NCBI GenBank assembly: GCA_934630705.1
Contig: CAKTWP010000004.1
Location: 111,064-175,063 of the forward strand
Direction of reading: 5' to 3'
Length of the DNA stretch: 64,000 nucleotides
From: an uncultured Clostridia bacterium
GTDB lineage: Bacteria; Bacillota; Clostridia; Christensenellales; Aristaeellaceae
The translations under genes and the position numbers were made by a program. This document shows, piece by piece, positions 33,109 through 41,475 of the stretch (within the stretch, counting starts at the first letter, position 1; each line of letters starts with the position of its first letter). The notes below the pieces were generated by a model, which had not been told where the DNA came from, made no database searches, and saw nothing but the letters and a program-made list of their open reading frames with translations.

Positions 33109-34332
33109 ATGCAGATCACTGAAGGCGGGCGGCTGCTTACCGCAGGTGTTGTGGGGCTTGGCAATCGAGGCCACGGACAGCTGGAGCTGATTCACAACAT
33201 GGCGGATGTGAAGGTGCTGGCCGTATGCGACAAATATCAGGATCGGGTGGACGCGGGGCTGGCCGTTGTGCCGGATGCCAGGGGAACCCGGGATTATCAT
33301 GAAATTCTGGCCATGCCCGAGGTGGAAGTGGTTTTCATCTTTACGGACTGGCTGACCCACATTCCCATCGCCATCGAAGCGATGAAGGCGGGCAAGCATG
33401 TAGCCATGGAAGTGGGCGGCGCGGGCTCGGTGGAGGATTGCTGGGCGCTGGTGCGCGCGGCAGAGAAAACGGGCAAGGAATGCATGCTGCTGGAAAACTG
33501 CAGCTATGGCGCGGATGAAATGGCCATCATCAACATGATCCGTCAGGGCAAGTTTGGCGAGATCGTGCATTGCGAGGGTGCTTACGCCCATGATCTGCGG
33601 GATGAGATCGGCAACGGCGATGTGAATCGGCATTATCGTCAGGCGCATTTCCTGCATCGGAACGCGGAGCTGTATCCCACCCATGAGCTGGGGCCCATCG
33701 CCCAGTATCTGCGGCTGGGCCGGGGCAATCGGATGCTGAGTCTGGTGGCCATGGCCAGCAAGGCGGCGGGGCTGCACGAATGGCTGCAAAAGAACCGGCC
33801 GGGCACGGCGCTGGCGGATGCGCAGGTAAACGAAGGCGATGTGGTGACCACGTTGATTTCCTGCGCCGGCGGCCAGACCATCCTTCTCTCCCACGACTGC
33901 ACCCTGCCCCGGCCCTATTCCCGGCGCAACGTGGTGCGCGGCACCAAGGGCTGCTGGTATGAGGACGGGCACATGATGTATATCGATGGGGAAACACCCC
34001 AGCCGGAGCATCACTGGACGCACGTGGGCGAAAGCGATGCGCGCTTGCTGGCAGAATACCGGCATCCGCTCTGGAAAGCGTATGACGAGTTTGGGGCCCG
34101 GGGCGGCCATGGCGGTATGGATTATCTGGTGCTGCGGGCGTTCATTGAAGCCATTCAGAATCACACCCCCGTGCCCATCGATGTGTACGACACCGCGTCG
34201 CTGATGTGCATTACGCCCCTGTCCGAGCAGTCCATCGCCATGGGCGGCATGCCTGTGCCCGTGCCGGATTTCACCTCCGGCGCCTGGATGTACGATCACG
34301 GCGACAAGGGCGAAGGTATTTACGCACTGTAA
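33109..34332 (+). CDS. Gfo/Idh/MocA family protein, GH109-like glycosidase
   Basis: The 407-residue protein has an N-terminal Rossmann fold (GVVGLGNRGHGQL near 13-25) and a C-terminal alpha/beta domain. LENCSYGADEMAIINMIRQG (near 128) with FGEIVHCEGAY and HYRQAHFLHRNAELYPTHELGPIAQYL match the GH109 group, NAD-dependent glycosidases first described as alpha-N-acetylgalactosaminidases. Other Gfo/Idh/MocA dehydrogenases are the alternative. It is cytoplasmic, without a signal peptide. AAAAGGGAGG precedes the ATG. It is divergent from the ECF sigma gene and followed by a palindromic repeat element. Confidence 0.75.
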   Translation: MQITEGGRLLTAGVVGLGNRGHGQLELIHNMADVKVLAVCDKYQDRVDAGLAVVPDARGTRDYHEILAMPEVEVVFIFTDWLTHIPIAIEAMKAGKHVAMEVGGAGSVEDCWALVRAAEKTGKECMLLENCSYGADEMAIINMIRQGKFGEIVHCEGAYAHDLRDEIGNGDVNRHYRQAHFLHRNAELYPTHELGPIAQYLRLGRGNRMLSLVAMASKAAGLHEWLQKNRPGTALADAQVNEGDVVTTLISCAGGQTILLSHDCTLPRPYSRRNVVRGTKGCWYEDGHMMYIDGETPQPEHHWTHVGESDARLLAEYRHPLWKAYDEFGARGGHGGMDYLVLRAFIEAIQNHTPVPIDVYDTASLMCITPLSEQSIAMGGMPVPVPDFTSGAWMYDHGDKGEGIYAL

Positions 34333-34347
34333 TCTCTGCAAATAAAT

Positions 34348-34583
34348 GCGGGAACCCTGCTTTTGTGCCAAAAGCGGGTTCCCCGCACGCCTCCCGAAAA
34401 CCATCAGTCGGGCATTATATAATCAGCAATGCGCCCCAGATCGGAGAAGAAACGACGCTTCGTCATCTTCTGCGGTCGGGGGCGCATTGCTGATAAGGCT
34501 GATTCTGTTGTTGCCCTATCGGTTTTCGAAAGGGTACGGGAGGCGCCTTTGATACAAAAGCATCCTCCCGCCACAGCTTTTCC
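34348..34583 (+). repeat. modular palindromic intergenic repeat, copy A
   Basis: This fills the gap between the GH109-like gene and ackA. It has three hairpins: 34348-34386 (GCGGGAACCC, inner GCTTTT/AAAAGC); 34422-34494 (15-bp perfect ATCAGCAATGCGCCC with inner AGAAGA/TCTTCT); and about 34536-34571 (CGGGAGG/CCTCCCG around TTTGATACAAAA). Copies B and C share these units. It may also end transcription from both sides. Confidence 0.75.
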
Positions 34584-34587
34584 GTCC

Positions 34588-35802
34588 TTACTTCGTCACC
34601 AGCTCCAGGGTATCCCGGGCGATGGCGATTTCTTCGTTGGTGGGGATCACGAGGATCTTCACCTTGCTGTCGTCGGTGGAAATCACGGCTTCATGCACAT
34701 TGGGCCAGGCCAGCTCGGCGTTCTTTTCCACGTCCAGCTTCGCGCCCATAAATTCAAAGCCCTGCATCACGTCTTCGCGCAGCTTATAGTTATTCTCACC
34801 AATGCCGGCGGTGAACACAATCACATCCACGCCATTCATGGCTGCGGCATAGGAGCCGATATACTTGCGAATGCCATAGACCAGCATATCCCGGGCCAGC
34901 TGCGCCCGCGGATTGCCTTCCTTGGCCGCGTTGTCCACATCGCGCATGTCGTTGGATACACCGCTGATGCCCAGCAGGCCGCTCTTTTTGTTGCAAATGG
35001 TGAGCATTTCGGAAACGGTCAGATGATCGTTATTGCAGATGTATTCCACCACGGCGGGATCCATGCTGCCGGACCGGGTGCCCATGATCACGCCTTCCAG
35101 CGGCGTAATGCCCATGGAGGTGTCCACGCACTTGCCCTTGTCCACCGCGCACAGGGAGGAGCCATTGCCCAGATGGCAGGTGATAATCCGCAGTTCTTCG
35201 GGCTTTTTGCCCAGGTATTCCGCAGTGCGCTTGCTCACGAAGCGGTGAGACGTGCCATGGAAGCCATAGCGCCGCACATGCAGCCGTTCATAGTATTCAT
35301 AGGGCACGCCGTACATGTATGCCTTGGGGGGCATGGTCTGATGGAAGGCAGTGTCAAAGACGGCCACCATGGGCGTGCCGGGCATCACCTCGCGGCAGGC
35401 ACGAATGCCCTGCAGGTTGGCAGGATTATGAAGGGGGCCCAGGGGAATATTTTCCTCAATGGCTGCTTCCACTTCGGGGGTGATAATCACGGATTCGGAG
35501 AACTTGCTGCCGCCATGCAGCACCCGATGGCCTACCGCGCCGATTTCGTCCATGGATTTGACCACGCCGAAATCCTTATCCGTCAGCGCGTCGAGCATCA
35601 TATGGCAGGCCTGCACATGGTTTTCAATGGGAGCCGCTTCCCAATCCACCACTTTCTTGCCGCCGATCTTGCATTCGTGATGGCCCAGCGTGCCCATACC
35701 GATGCGCTCCACCAGGCCCTTGGCCAAAGTGGATTCATCCTGCATGTCAATAAGCTGATATTTCAGGGAGGACGAGCCCGCGTTCACGATCAAAATTTTC
35801 AT
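34588..35802 (-). CDS. ackA: acetate kinase
   Basis: AckA makes ATP from acetyl phosphate in fermentation. The 404-residue protein begins MKILIVNAGSSSLKYQLID and carries HRVLHGG, the FDTAFH region with its catalytic Asp, RRYGFHGTSH, CHLGNGSS and GITPLEGVIMGTRSG, all ASKHA/acetate kinase motifs. AAGAAGG lies about 10 nt before the ATG; the in-frame extension to 35895 includes the promoter. No phosphotransacetylase gene is adjacent. Confidence 0.97.
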   Translation of the reverse strand: MKILIVNAGSSSLKYQLIDMQDESTLAKGLVERIGMGTLGHHECKIGGKKVVDWEAAPIENHVQACHMMLDALTDKDFGVVKSMDEIGAVGHRVLHGGSKFSESVIITPEVEAAIEENIPLGPLHNPANLQGIRACREVMPGTPMVAVFDTAFHQTMPPKAYMYGVPYEYYERLHVRRYGFHGTSHRFVSKRTAEYLGKKPEELRIITCHLGNGSSLCAVDKGKCVDTSMGITPLEGVIMGTRSGSMDPAVVEYICNNDHLTVSEMLTICNKKSGLLGISGVSNDMRDVDNAAKEGNPRAQLARDMLVYGIRKYIGSYAAAMNGVDVIVFTAGIGENNYKLREDVMQGFEFMGAKLDVEKNAELAWPNVHEAVISTDDSKVKILVIPTNEEIAIARDTLELVTK

Positions 35803-35856
35803 GTTCAAAAACCCTTCTTCCTTCTGTTCTCCTGTGTCAGGGATCCAATCCTTTTC

Positions 35857-35885
35857 ATTATACAAGATATTTCGCGGTTTTGCAA
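35857..35885 (-). promoter_or_regulatory. ackA promoter
   Basis: TTGCAA (35885-35880), 17-bp spacer, TATAAT (35862-35857). Confidence 0.8.
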
Positions 35886-35927
35886 GGCGGCGCACCGGGA
35901 AATTACAAAGAAAAGCGAAAAAAGCCG

Positions 35928-35956
35928 TTGACAGACGGGCGAAGATGTGGTAACAT
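35928..35956 (+). promoter_or_regulatory. rplJ-rplL promoter
   Basis: TTGACA (35928-35933), 17-bp spacer, TAACAT (35951-35956); start expected near 35963. Confidence 0.75.
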
Positions 35957-35962
35957 GATGTA

Positions 35963-36092
35963 CGGCTTAAAAGAGCCTGTGCCTAAGACAGCAGGTGCGC
36001 TGCAATGCGCTTAATGGTTTTTCCGCCAGCCGAGGTGCGAGGAAGCATGCATTGTAATGCCCTTGTGCCTTGCACAGGGGTTTCTTTTATTC
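35963..36092 (+). ncRNA. L10 ribosomal protein leader with attenuator
   Basis: The leader upstream of rplJ contains CCTAAGACAGCAGG and a later GCCGAGGTGCGAGG, typical of the L10 leader family, in which the L10(L12)4 complex binds and promotes premature termination. It ends in an intrinsic terminator at 36060-36089. Confidence 0.85.
36060..36089 (+). terminator. attenuator terminator in L10 leader
   Basis: CCCTTGTGC (36060-36068) pairs with GCACAGGGG (36072-36080) across a 3-nt loop, followed by TTTCTTTTA. Confidence 0.85.
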
Positions 36093-36119
36093 ACAGCCGC
36101 AAGGAAGGTGAATGAACAC

Positions 36120-36623
36120 ATGAGCAAGAATCTGGAAATCAAAAAGCAAGTGGTGGCCGACGTGGTGGAAAAGCTGCAGCATTGCCAGTCGATGGTGATC
36201 GTGCACTATTCCGGGATCACGGTGGAAAACGTGACCAAGCTGCGTAACCAGTTCCGTGAAAACGGCGTGGAATATTGCGTGCTGAAGAACACGCTGGTGA
36301 AGCGCGCGCTGCACGAAATGGGCATCACCGGTCTGGATGATCAGCTGGAGGGCCCCAGTGCTTTTGCTTTCGGCATGAGCGATCCCGTCTCCCCCGCCAA
36401 GGTCATCTACAACTTCCTGGAGAAGGAAAAGCTGGATTGCATCTCCGTTAAGGCCGGCCTCATGGGCACGGAAGTGCTGGATGAGAAGGCTGTGAAGGAG
36501 CTGTCCAAGCTGCCCTCCCGCGAGGTCCTGCTGGCCCGTTTGGTTGGCAGCCTGAAGGCTCCCATCTCCAACCTGGTCTACGCCCTGGAAGCGCTGCGCA
36601 AGAAGATGGCTGGCGAAGAGTAA
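36120..36623 (+). CDS. rplJ: 50S ribosomal protein L10
   Basis: L10 anchors L7/L12 dimers on the ribosomal stalk. The 167-residue protein has the rRNA-binding N-terminal domain (KKQVVADVVEKLQHCQSMVIV, then LRNQFRENGVEYCVLKNTLVKRAL split near 38-62) and the C-terminal helix that binds L12 (ISNLVYALEALRKKM). The ATG at 36120 is preceded by AAGGAAGG; the in-frame extension to 36057 lies in the leader terminator. rplL follows 57 bp later. Confidence 0.97.
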   Translation: MSKNLEIKKQVVADVVEKLQHCQSMVIVHYSGITVENVTKLRNQFRENGVEYCVLKNTLVKRALHEMGITGLDDQLEGPSAFAFGMSDPVSPAKVIYNFLEKEKLDCISVKAGLMGTEVLDEKAVKELSKLPSREVLLARLVGSLKAPISNLVYALEALRKKMAGEE

Positions 36624-36680
36624 TCGCTGCCTGACCTTGCCTGTCTCACACAAACCGATATTAAATGGAGGATTTCTATC

Positions 36681-37055
36681 ATGACGCATGAAGAATTTTT
36701 CGCTGCGATTGACGCCATGACCGTCATCGAGCTGAATGACCTGGTGAAGGCTTTTGAAGAAAAGTACGGCGTGTCCGCCGCCGCTCCCGTGGCTGTTGCC
36801 GCCGCTCCTGGCGCTGCCGCTGCCGCTCCTGCTGAAGAGCAGACCGAATTCGACGTCATCCTGGTGGATGCCGGTTCCGAAAAGATCAAGGTTATCAAGG
36901 CTGTGCGTGAATTCGTGGCTGGCCTGGGCCTGAAGGAAGCCAAGGACTTCGTGGAAGCCGTCCCGAAGGCCATCAAGGAAGGCGTGTCCAAGGAAGAAGC
37001 CGAAAAGGTCAAGGCTGCCTTCGCCGAAGTTGGCGCCAAGGTCGAAATTAAGTAA
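36681..37055 (+). CDS. rplL: 50S ribosomal protein L7/L12
   Basis: The 124-residue stalk protein has an N-terminal dimerisation helix, an Ala/Pro-rich hinge (about 37-55), and the conserved C-domain with FDVILVDAGSEKIKVIK and LGLKEAKDFVEAVPK. GGAGG lies 10 nt before the ATG. It shares the rplJ message and is followed by a terminator. Confidence 0.98.
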   Translation: MTHEEFFAAIDAMTVIELNDLVKAFEEKYGVSAAAPVAVAAAPGAAAAAPAEEQTEFDVILVDAGSEKIKVIKAVREFVAGLGLKEAKDFVEAVPKAIKEGVSKEEAEKVKAAFAEVGAKVEIK

Positions 37056-37077
37056 TTTCTTTCCGAAATTGCAAGCG

Positions 37078-37106
37078 CCCGCTGCCCCATGGACAGCGGG
37101 TTTTTT
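37078..37106 (+). terminator. terminator after rplL
   Basis: CCCGCTG (37078-37084) pairs with CAGCGGG (37094-37100), followed by TTTTTT. Confidence 0.9.
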
Positions 37107-37121
37107 GTGCGTTTTTTCGCC

Positions 37122-37150
37122 TTGCCAGATGAAAAAAGCCATGGTATAGT
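37122..37150 (+). promoter_or_regulatory. promoter of iron-sulfur flavoprotein gene
   Basis: TTGCCA (37122-37127), 17-bp spacer, TATAGT (37145-37150). Confidence 0.7.
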
Positions 37151-37180
37151 AAAAGCAGCAGCATGAAAGGAGCGTTATTG

Positions 37181-37798
37181 ATGAAGGTTTTGTTAGTAAA
37201 CGGCAGCCCGCATGCCCATGGCGCCACAGCTGCGGCCCTGGAGCTGGTGGCCAAGGCTCTTCAGGAAAATGGCATTGAAACCCAGCTTTTCTTTCTGGGC
37301 ACTGGGACGCTGGCGGATTGCACCGGCTGCGGCCAATGCCGTCAGGCCGACAAATGTGTGATAGACGACGGAGTGAACCAGCTGGGCGCGCTGGCTGCGG
37401 AATGCGACGGCTTCGTGTTCGGCTCTCCCGTGTATTATGCCCATGCCAGTGCCCGGCTGCTGGCGGCCATGGATCGGGTCTTTTACGCGTTTCGGAATGC
37501 GTTCCAATCCAAGCCCGCTGCCGCAGTGGTCACGGCGCGCCGCGCCGGCGCCACCGAAGCGGAAAGCGATATCCAGAAGCATTTTGGCCTGTACGGCATG
37601 CCCATTGTCACGTCCTCTTATTGGAACCACACGTTTGGCAGCCTGAATCAGCCCGGTGAGCAGGATGCGGAGGGCCGCTCCACCATGGAAAACCTGGGGC
37701 GCAACATGGCCTGGCTGCTCAAATGCATAGACCTGGGCAAGCGCAGTGGCCTGACCCCGCCGGAAAACCCCAAGGCCATGACCAATTTCATTCGCTGA
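37181..37798 (+). CDS. flavodoxin-fold NAD(P)H reductase with four-Cys iron-sulfur motif
   Basis: The 205-residue protein has a flavodoxin-like fold: LLVNGSPHAHGAT (4-16) binds FMN phosphate, and FGSPVYYAHASARLLAAMDR (about 90-109) lies by the flavin. C47, C50, C53 and C59 match the compact 4Fe-4S motif of archaeal and clostridial iron-sulfur flavoproteins. The ATG at 37181 is 8 nt after AAAGGAG; the in-frame ATG at 37163 overlaps that site. It likely reduces oxygen, peroxide or quinone-like compounds. Its end overlaps the convergent gene by 11 bp. Confidence 0.87.
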   Translation: MKVLLVNGSPHAHGATAAALELVAKALQENGIETQLFFLGTGTLADCTGCGQCRQADKCVIDDGVNQLGALAAECDGFVFGSPVYYAHASARLLAAMDRVFYAFRNAFQSKPAAAVVTARRAGATEAESDIQKHFGLYGMPIVTSSYWNHTFGSLNQPGEQDAEGRSTMENLGRNMAWLLKCIDLGKRSGLTPPENPKAMTNFIR

Positions 37799-38486
37799 CC
37801 GTTTCGACACCCAGGGTCTGCGCATACAGGTCAAACCCCGTGCCGTTCCAGCGCAGCACATTGATCACATAGCCCAGCCCGTCGGCGCGATACTGGCCGC
37901 TGACCAGTTGCCAGAGCATCAGCTCCGTCTGGGGCTGCCCGCTGAAATGAACGGGCGATACCACGCTGGCAGGGGACACAAAGCCCTCTGTCGGCGTTTT
38001 CAGGATGCCGTCGGCGTGATAGAGCCCATCCAGATAGGTTTGTCCTTTGCCCGCAACCGTAATCAGATACCCTATGTCATTGGCGTTGCTTTCTATCCGA
38101 ACCAAATACCCGTTCTCATAGATCACACGATACGTGTACGTCCTGTCATACGCGTCATTATCCAACAGCAGTTGAAAGCTGCCGTTTTGATAGGCATACA
38201 CCGCAAAGTATATGATCGCGCCGCTGCCGCCTGATTGAATCAGCGCCAGAATATCCAGCCGACTGGTCCCGGTCAGCGGAGACAGCACCAGCTGCGGCCC
38301 ATAGCCCACCTCTGCCGGCAGGGGCAGCACCGTTGCCTGACCGGTTCGGCCGTTTTGCACCTCCAGCTGCAATTGCTCCCATACGTCCCCGTCCCCCAGC
38401 TTCACGCCGGTGATCCGCACGGTGTCCACCCGTCGATCGCCCGTCACATCGCCATACGCAACCGCCGCAATTTGTCTGCTTGCCAT
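37788..38486 (-). CDS. hypothetical protein with VCBS/FG-GAP-like repeats
   Basis: The 232-residue protein is not a recognised family. AAVAYGDVTGDRRVDTVRITG near the start resembles a VCBS/FG-GAP beta-propeller blade with its calcium-like loop, and DILALIQSGGSGAIIYFAVYAYQNG and GYLVRIES fit further blades, so a propeller of a few blades is possible. There is no signal peptide from the ATG at 38486, which has AAGGAGG at 9 nt; an ATG at 38492 abuts it. The lack of a signal peptide is odd for a domain that is usually extracytoplasmic. Confidence 0.6.
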   Translation of the reverse strand: MASRQIAAVAYGDVTGDRRVDTVRITGVKLGDGDVWEQLQLEVQNGRTGQATVLPLPAEVGYGPQLVLSPLTGTSRLDILALIQSGGSGAIIYFAVYAYQNGSFQLLLDNDAYDRTYTYRVIYENGYLVRIESNANDIGYLITVAGKGQTYLDGLYHADGILKTPTEGFVSPASVVSPVHFSGQPQTELMLWQLVSGQYRADGLGYVINVLRWNGTGFDLYAQTLGVETVSE

Positions 38487-38791
38487 ATGCATGCGCCTCC
38501 TTCTCCCCAGCAGCATATGCCTGCGCTTTCCATCGCAGAACGGCGTTTTTAGGCAGATCCGTCTCCGTGACGGATTTTCTTCATTTTGGGCGTTTGTGTC
38601 TGAAAAACCATCAGAATGAGCATCCTGTACGGATTTCGAAACAATTTCAAAATCTGTCCATAGCGTTCGGATCAAAAAAACGTTATGATGGATTCGTTCC
38701 CAAGCCGGGGAGAGCGAAGTCCCCTTCTCCGCCCCCCGGTGCGGGTTTGATGATTTTCTGTAATGCATACCAAAGCAAAGGAGCGAATACC
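38487..38791. other. 305-bp intergenic region
   Basis: I see no supportable gene. A possible TATGAT (38684-38689) could serve the plus-strand gene but has no good -35. The segment near 38703-38747 is rich in CCCC/GGGG runs that may fold (CCGGGG with CCCCGG). Confidence 0.4.
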
Positions 38792-39250
38792 ATGGAAACG
38801 CGGGATACGGGACGGTTAAAGGTGACCAATTTTGTTGTGGCGGCGCTGGTGCTGGTTGTCAGCGCAATGATGTTTCTGCCCTTCTGGCATTACAATGATA
38901 CGTCGTCTTCCATCAACGGCTATGTGTGGATGCCCTCGGATCAAACGGGGCTGGAAGTGTATCTGAGCGATGCGCTGGGCTACAAGGCGGACATCAATCA
39001 GGTGGTGCGCACCCAGGCGTTTATGTTTCCTCTGGGGTATGTCGGCCTTGTTTTGTGCCTGATCAAAGCGGACAAAGCATGGAGCATGATCGCCACCATC
39101 CCCTTCGGCGTGCTGGGCATCATCGGCTATCTGAGCTGCGAAGCCCTGCAGCTGGGCAGCGCCTGGTGGGTCCTGCTGGCGCTGTGCATTGCCATCGTAG
39201 TGGTGGACGTGGTGGGGCTGATTGCATCCAAGCCGCAAAAGGCAAAGTAA
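38792..39250 (+). CDS. small four-helix membrane protein of unknown function
   Basis: The 152-residue protein has about four hydrophobic segments (roughly 12-30, 70-88, 92-110 and 120-141) with a 40-residue loop after the first helix that contains WHYNDTSSSINGYVWMPSD. AAAGGAG lies 9 nt before the ATG. I do not recognise a family. A terminator follows. The neighbours give no functional clue. Confidence 0.65.
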   Translation: METRDTGRLKVTNFVVAALVLVVSAMMFLPFWHYNDTSSSINGYVWMPSDQTGLEVYLSDALGYKADINQVVRTQAFMFPLGYVGLVLCLIKADKAWSMIATIPFGVLGIIGYLSCEALQLGSAWWVLLALCIAIVVVDVVGLIASKPQKAK

Positions 39251-39278
39251 ATCTCCGGGCAAAATCAATCTCCAATAG

Positions 39279-39321
39279 AAACGGCCTGTCGCCATGTTAT
39301 CGGACGACAGGCCGTTTTTTT
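39279..39321 (+). terminator. terminator after membrane protein gene
   Basis: AAACGGCCTGTCG (39279-39291) pairs perfectly with CGACAGGCCGTTT (39305-39317), followed by TTTT. Confidence 0.9.
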
Positions 39322-39335
39322 GTACGCCAAACCGC

Positions 39336-39824
39336 TTAGTCAAAATGGCGCACGCGCAGCGGAAGTCCCGCGATGCTTTCCATCCGCTCGGTTTCAAAGG
39401 CGTCCAGATCCTTGCGCATGGTAATCACGCTCAGGCGATCATAGCCCAAATGATGATACAGCCGCATGGCAGCCACATTGTCCGGCACCACCTCCATGCA
39501 GAAGCTGCGGCAGCCTTCGGCCCGGCGCTTTTCTTCCAGCTGGCGAATCGCCTCCGTGGCGATGCCCTGACCACGCGTGGCCGCGGTGACAAAAAGATCG
39601 TCAATCCAGCAAACCGTCGGGCTGCTGTTATGGCTGCGCAGAAAGCCCACTGGCTGCTGATCCCGGACGATCACCCAAAGCTGGTACTCGCCTGCCGCCC
39701 ATTCCGTCAGGGCTTTCCGGGCGCTGTCCAGCGCAACGGCGCTGTGATGCGTATCCCAGAAATCCACCACGAAGGGCGCCAGCATCTCCGTATATTGCGG
39801 TTCAAAATTCCGTAATTCGATCAT
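39336..39824 (-). CDS. GNAT family N-acetyltransferase
   Basis: The 162-residue protein has IDDLFVTAATRGQGIATEAIRQLEEKRR split over about 72-97 (acetyl-CoA pyrophosphate loop RGQGIA) and CSFCMEVVPDNVAAMRLYHHLGY-like helix near 99-122. It starts 25 bp after dapB and could ride on the dap message. CAGGAG precedes the ATG. The acceptor is unknown. Confidence 0.87.
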   Translation of the reverse strand: MIELRNFEPQYTEMLAPFVVDFWDTHHSAVALDSARKALTEWAAGEYQLWVIVRDQQPVGFLRSHNSSPTVCWIDDLFVTAATRGQGIATEAIRQLEEKRRAEGCRSFCMEVVPDNVAAMRLYHHLGYDRLSVITMRKDLDAFETERMESIAGLPLRVRHFD

Positions 39825-39849
39825 TTTTCTCCTGTGCTTTTCCGAACGC

Positions 39850-40596
39850 TTACTTCACCAGCGCCTGTGCCAGCGCATCCATGCCGTATTCTCCGGGGGC
39901 CTGGGTCGCAATAAACTTTGCCGCCCGCAGCGCACCCAGGGCGAAAATGGATCGATCCTGGGCCTGATGGGTGAGCGTGACGAACTCGCCGGGGCCATAG
40001 AACCCCACTTCATGAATGCCCGCCACCGTGCCGCCCCGCACCGCATGAATGCCGATCTCCCCCGCCTGCCGCTTTTCCGTGCGGGTATGGCGGCCGTAAA
40101 CCGGCTGCGACTGGGCGGATTTCACCGTGTCATACAGCATCAGTGCCGTGCCGCTGGGGGCGTCCAGCTTCTGATTGTGATGCTTTTCCACAATTTCCAC
40201 GTCAAACTCCGGCAGCAGCGCCGCCGCCTGCCGGGCCAGCGCGCGGAGCACATATACCCCCAGGCTCAGATTGGCGCTGCGGAAAATGGGGATCGTCCGG
40301 GCCGCGTCGGCAATGGCCTGCAGATCCTGCTCGTTATAGCCGGTGGAAGCCAGTACCAGCGGCAGCTTCTTCTCCAGCGCATAGCCCAGCAGCGCATGCA
40401 GCCCTTCCGGCCGGGAAAAATCAATGGCCACATCCGCCGTCGCCTGCACCAGCGAAAAGCTGGGATAGATCACAAAGCCGTCGCCCTCGCCGGACCGCAC
40501 ATCCACCCCCGCCACGATCTGCGCCGTGCCATCCAGACAGGCGGCCATCTGGCGGCCCATCCGCCCGGACGCGCCGGAGAGCAAAATCCTCAGCAT
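39850..40596 (-). CDS. dapB: 4-hydroxy-tetrahydrodipicolinate reductase
   Basis: DapB makes tetrahydrodipicolinate for lysine and diaminopimelate. The 248-residue protein has the dinucleotide loop GASGRMGRQM (8-17) and the catalytic segment EKHHNQKLDAPSGTAL (about 141-156) with the His pair and Lys. The ATG at 40596 follows GGAAAGGA; it overlaps the end of dapA by 7 bp. It belongs to the asd-dapA-dapB operon. Confidence 0.96.
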   Translation of the reverse strand: MLRILLSGASGRMGRQMAACLDGTAQIVAGVDVRSGEGDGFVIYPSFSLVQATADVAIDFSRPEGLHALLGYALEKKLPLVLASTGYNEQDLQAIADAARTIPIFRSANLSLGVYVLRALARQAAALLPEFDVEIVEKHHNQKLDAPSGTALMLYDTVKSAQSQPVYGRHTRTEKRQAGEIGIHAVRGGTVAGIHEVGFYGPGEFVTLTHQAQDRSIFALGALRAAKFIATQAPGEYGMDALAQALVK

Positions 40597-41468
40597 AGCA
40601 ACCCAATCCTTTCCATTTCCGCTTTCAGCTTTTGTTGGTTCTCCGCCGTCATTTCCACCAGCGGCAGCCGCACCCGGTTTTCGCACAGGCCCAGCATGGC
40701 CGCCGCAGTCTTCACCGGGATGGGATTCACTTCTGCAAACAGCGCCCGGATCAGGGGCAGCAGCCGCAAGTTCAGCTGCGCCGCCTGAGGAAGGGGCGCA
40801 TGGGTCATCTGCCGCATCAGCGCCGGCGCAATATTGGCCACCACGGAGATCACCCCCTGGCCGCCCATGGCCATCATCGGCGCGGTCAATTCATCCGAGC
40901 CGGCATAGAAGGCGATTTTGTCGCCGCAAAGGCGAAGCTCCTCCATGATCTGCACCATATCCCCGGATGCTTCCTTCATGCCCACGATCATCTCATGATC
41001 CGCCAGCGCCGCCAGGGTGGCGCTCTGGAGGTTCAGCCCCGTACGGGACGGCACGTTATAAAGAATCATGGGCAGCGCGCCGTCATCCGCAATGGCGCTG
41101 TAATGGGCGATGAGCCCGTGCTGGGTGGTTTTATTGTAATAGGGTGTGACGCACAGCTGTCCGTCCGCGCCCAGTTCCCGGGCCAGACGCGCCTTGCGGA
41201 TCACATCCGCCGTGCAGTTTCCGCCCGTGCCCGCGATCACCGGCACCCGTCCGGCCACCCGCCTGACCGCAAAGGCGATCACCGCCTGCCATTCTGCCTC
41301 GGTCATAACGGAGGGCTCCCCCGTTGTGCCGCAGACCACAAGCGCGTCTGTTCTGTTTTCCAGCTGAAAGTCGATCAGCTTCTCCAACGCGGAATAATCC
41401 ACCTCGTTTTCATGAAAAGGCGTAATCAGGGCCACAGCGCAGCCGGTAAACAGTGGAGAATGGGACAC
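40590..41468 (-). CDS. dapA: 4-hydroxy-tetrahydrodipicolinate synthase
   Basis: This class I aldolase (292 residues) condenses pyruvate and aspartate semialdehyde. The Schiff-base lysine is K165 in VGMKEASGD, with catalytic Y138 (LYNVPSRTG) and the GTTGE segment (47-51) that binds pyruvate. GAAAGGAGTGACC-type spacing precedes the ATG. It lies 7 bp after asd and overlaps dapB. Confidence 0.97.
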   Translation of the reverse strand: MSHSPLFTGCAVALITPFHENEVDYSALEKLIDFQLENRTDALVVCGTTGEPSVMTEAEWQAVIAFAVRRVAGRVPVIAGTGGNCTADVIRKARLARELGADGQLCVTPYYNKTTQHGLIAHYSAIADDGALPMILYNVPSRTGLNLQSATLAALADHEMIVGMKEASGDMVQIMEELRLCGDKIAFYAGSDELTAPMMAMGGQGVISVVANIAPALMRQMTHAPLPQAAQLNLRLLPLIRALFAEVNPIPVKTAAAMLGLCENRVRLPLVEMTAENQQKLKAEMERIGLLC

Positions 41469-41475
41469 GGGCAGG

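Noticed and set aside
34348..34386. Simple intrinsic terminator after the GH109-like gene
   Set aside because: The hairpin is strong but lacks a T-tract on either strand and matches units in copies B and C, so it is better described as part of the repeat, although it may still stop transcription.
38480..38791. N-terminal extension of the small membrane protein to 38480
   Set aside because: The extension is not hydrophobic or conserved, overlaps the divergent gene start, and the AAAGGAG site serves the ATG at 38792.
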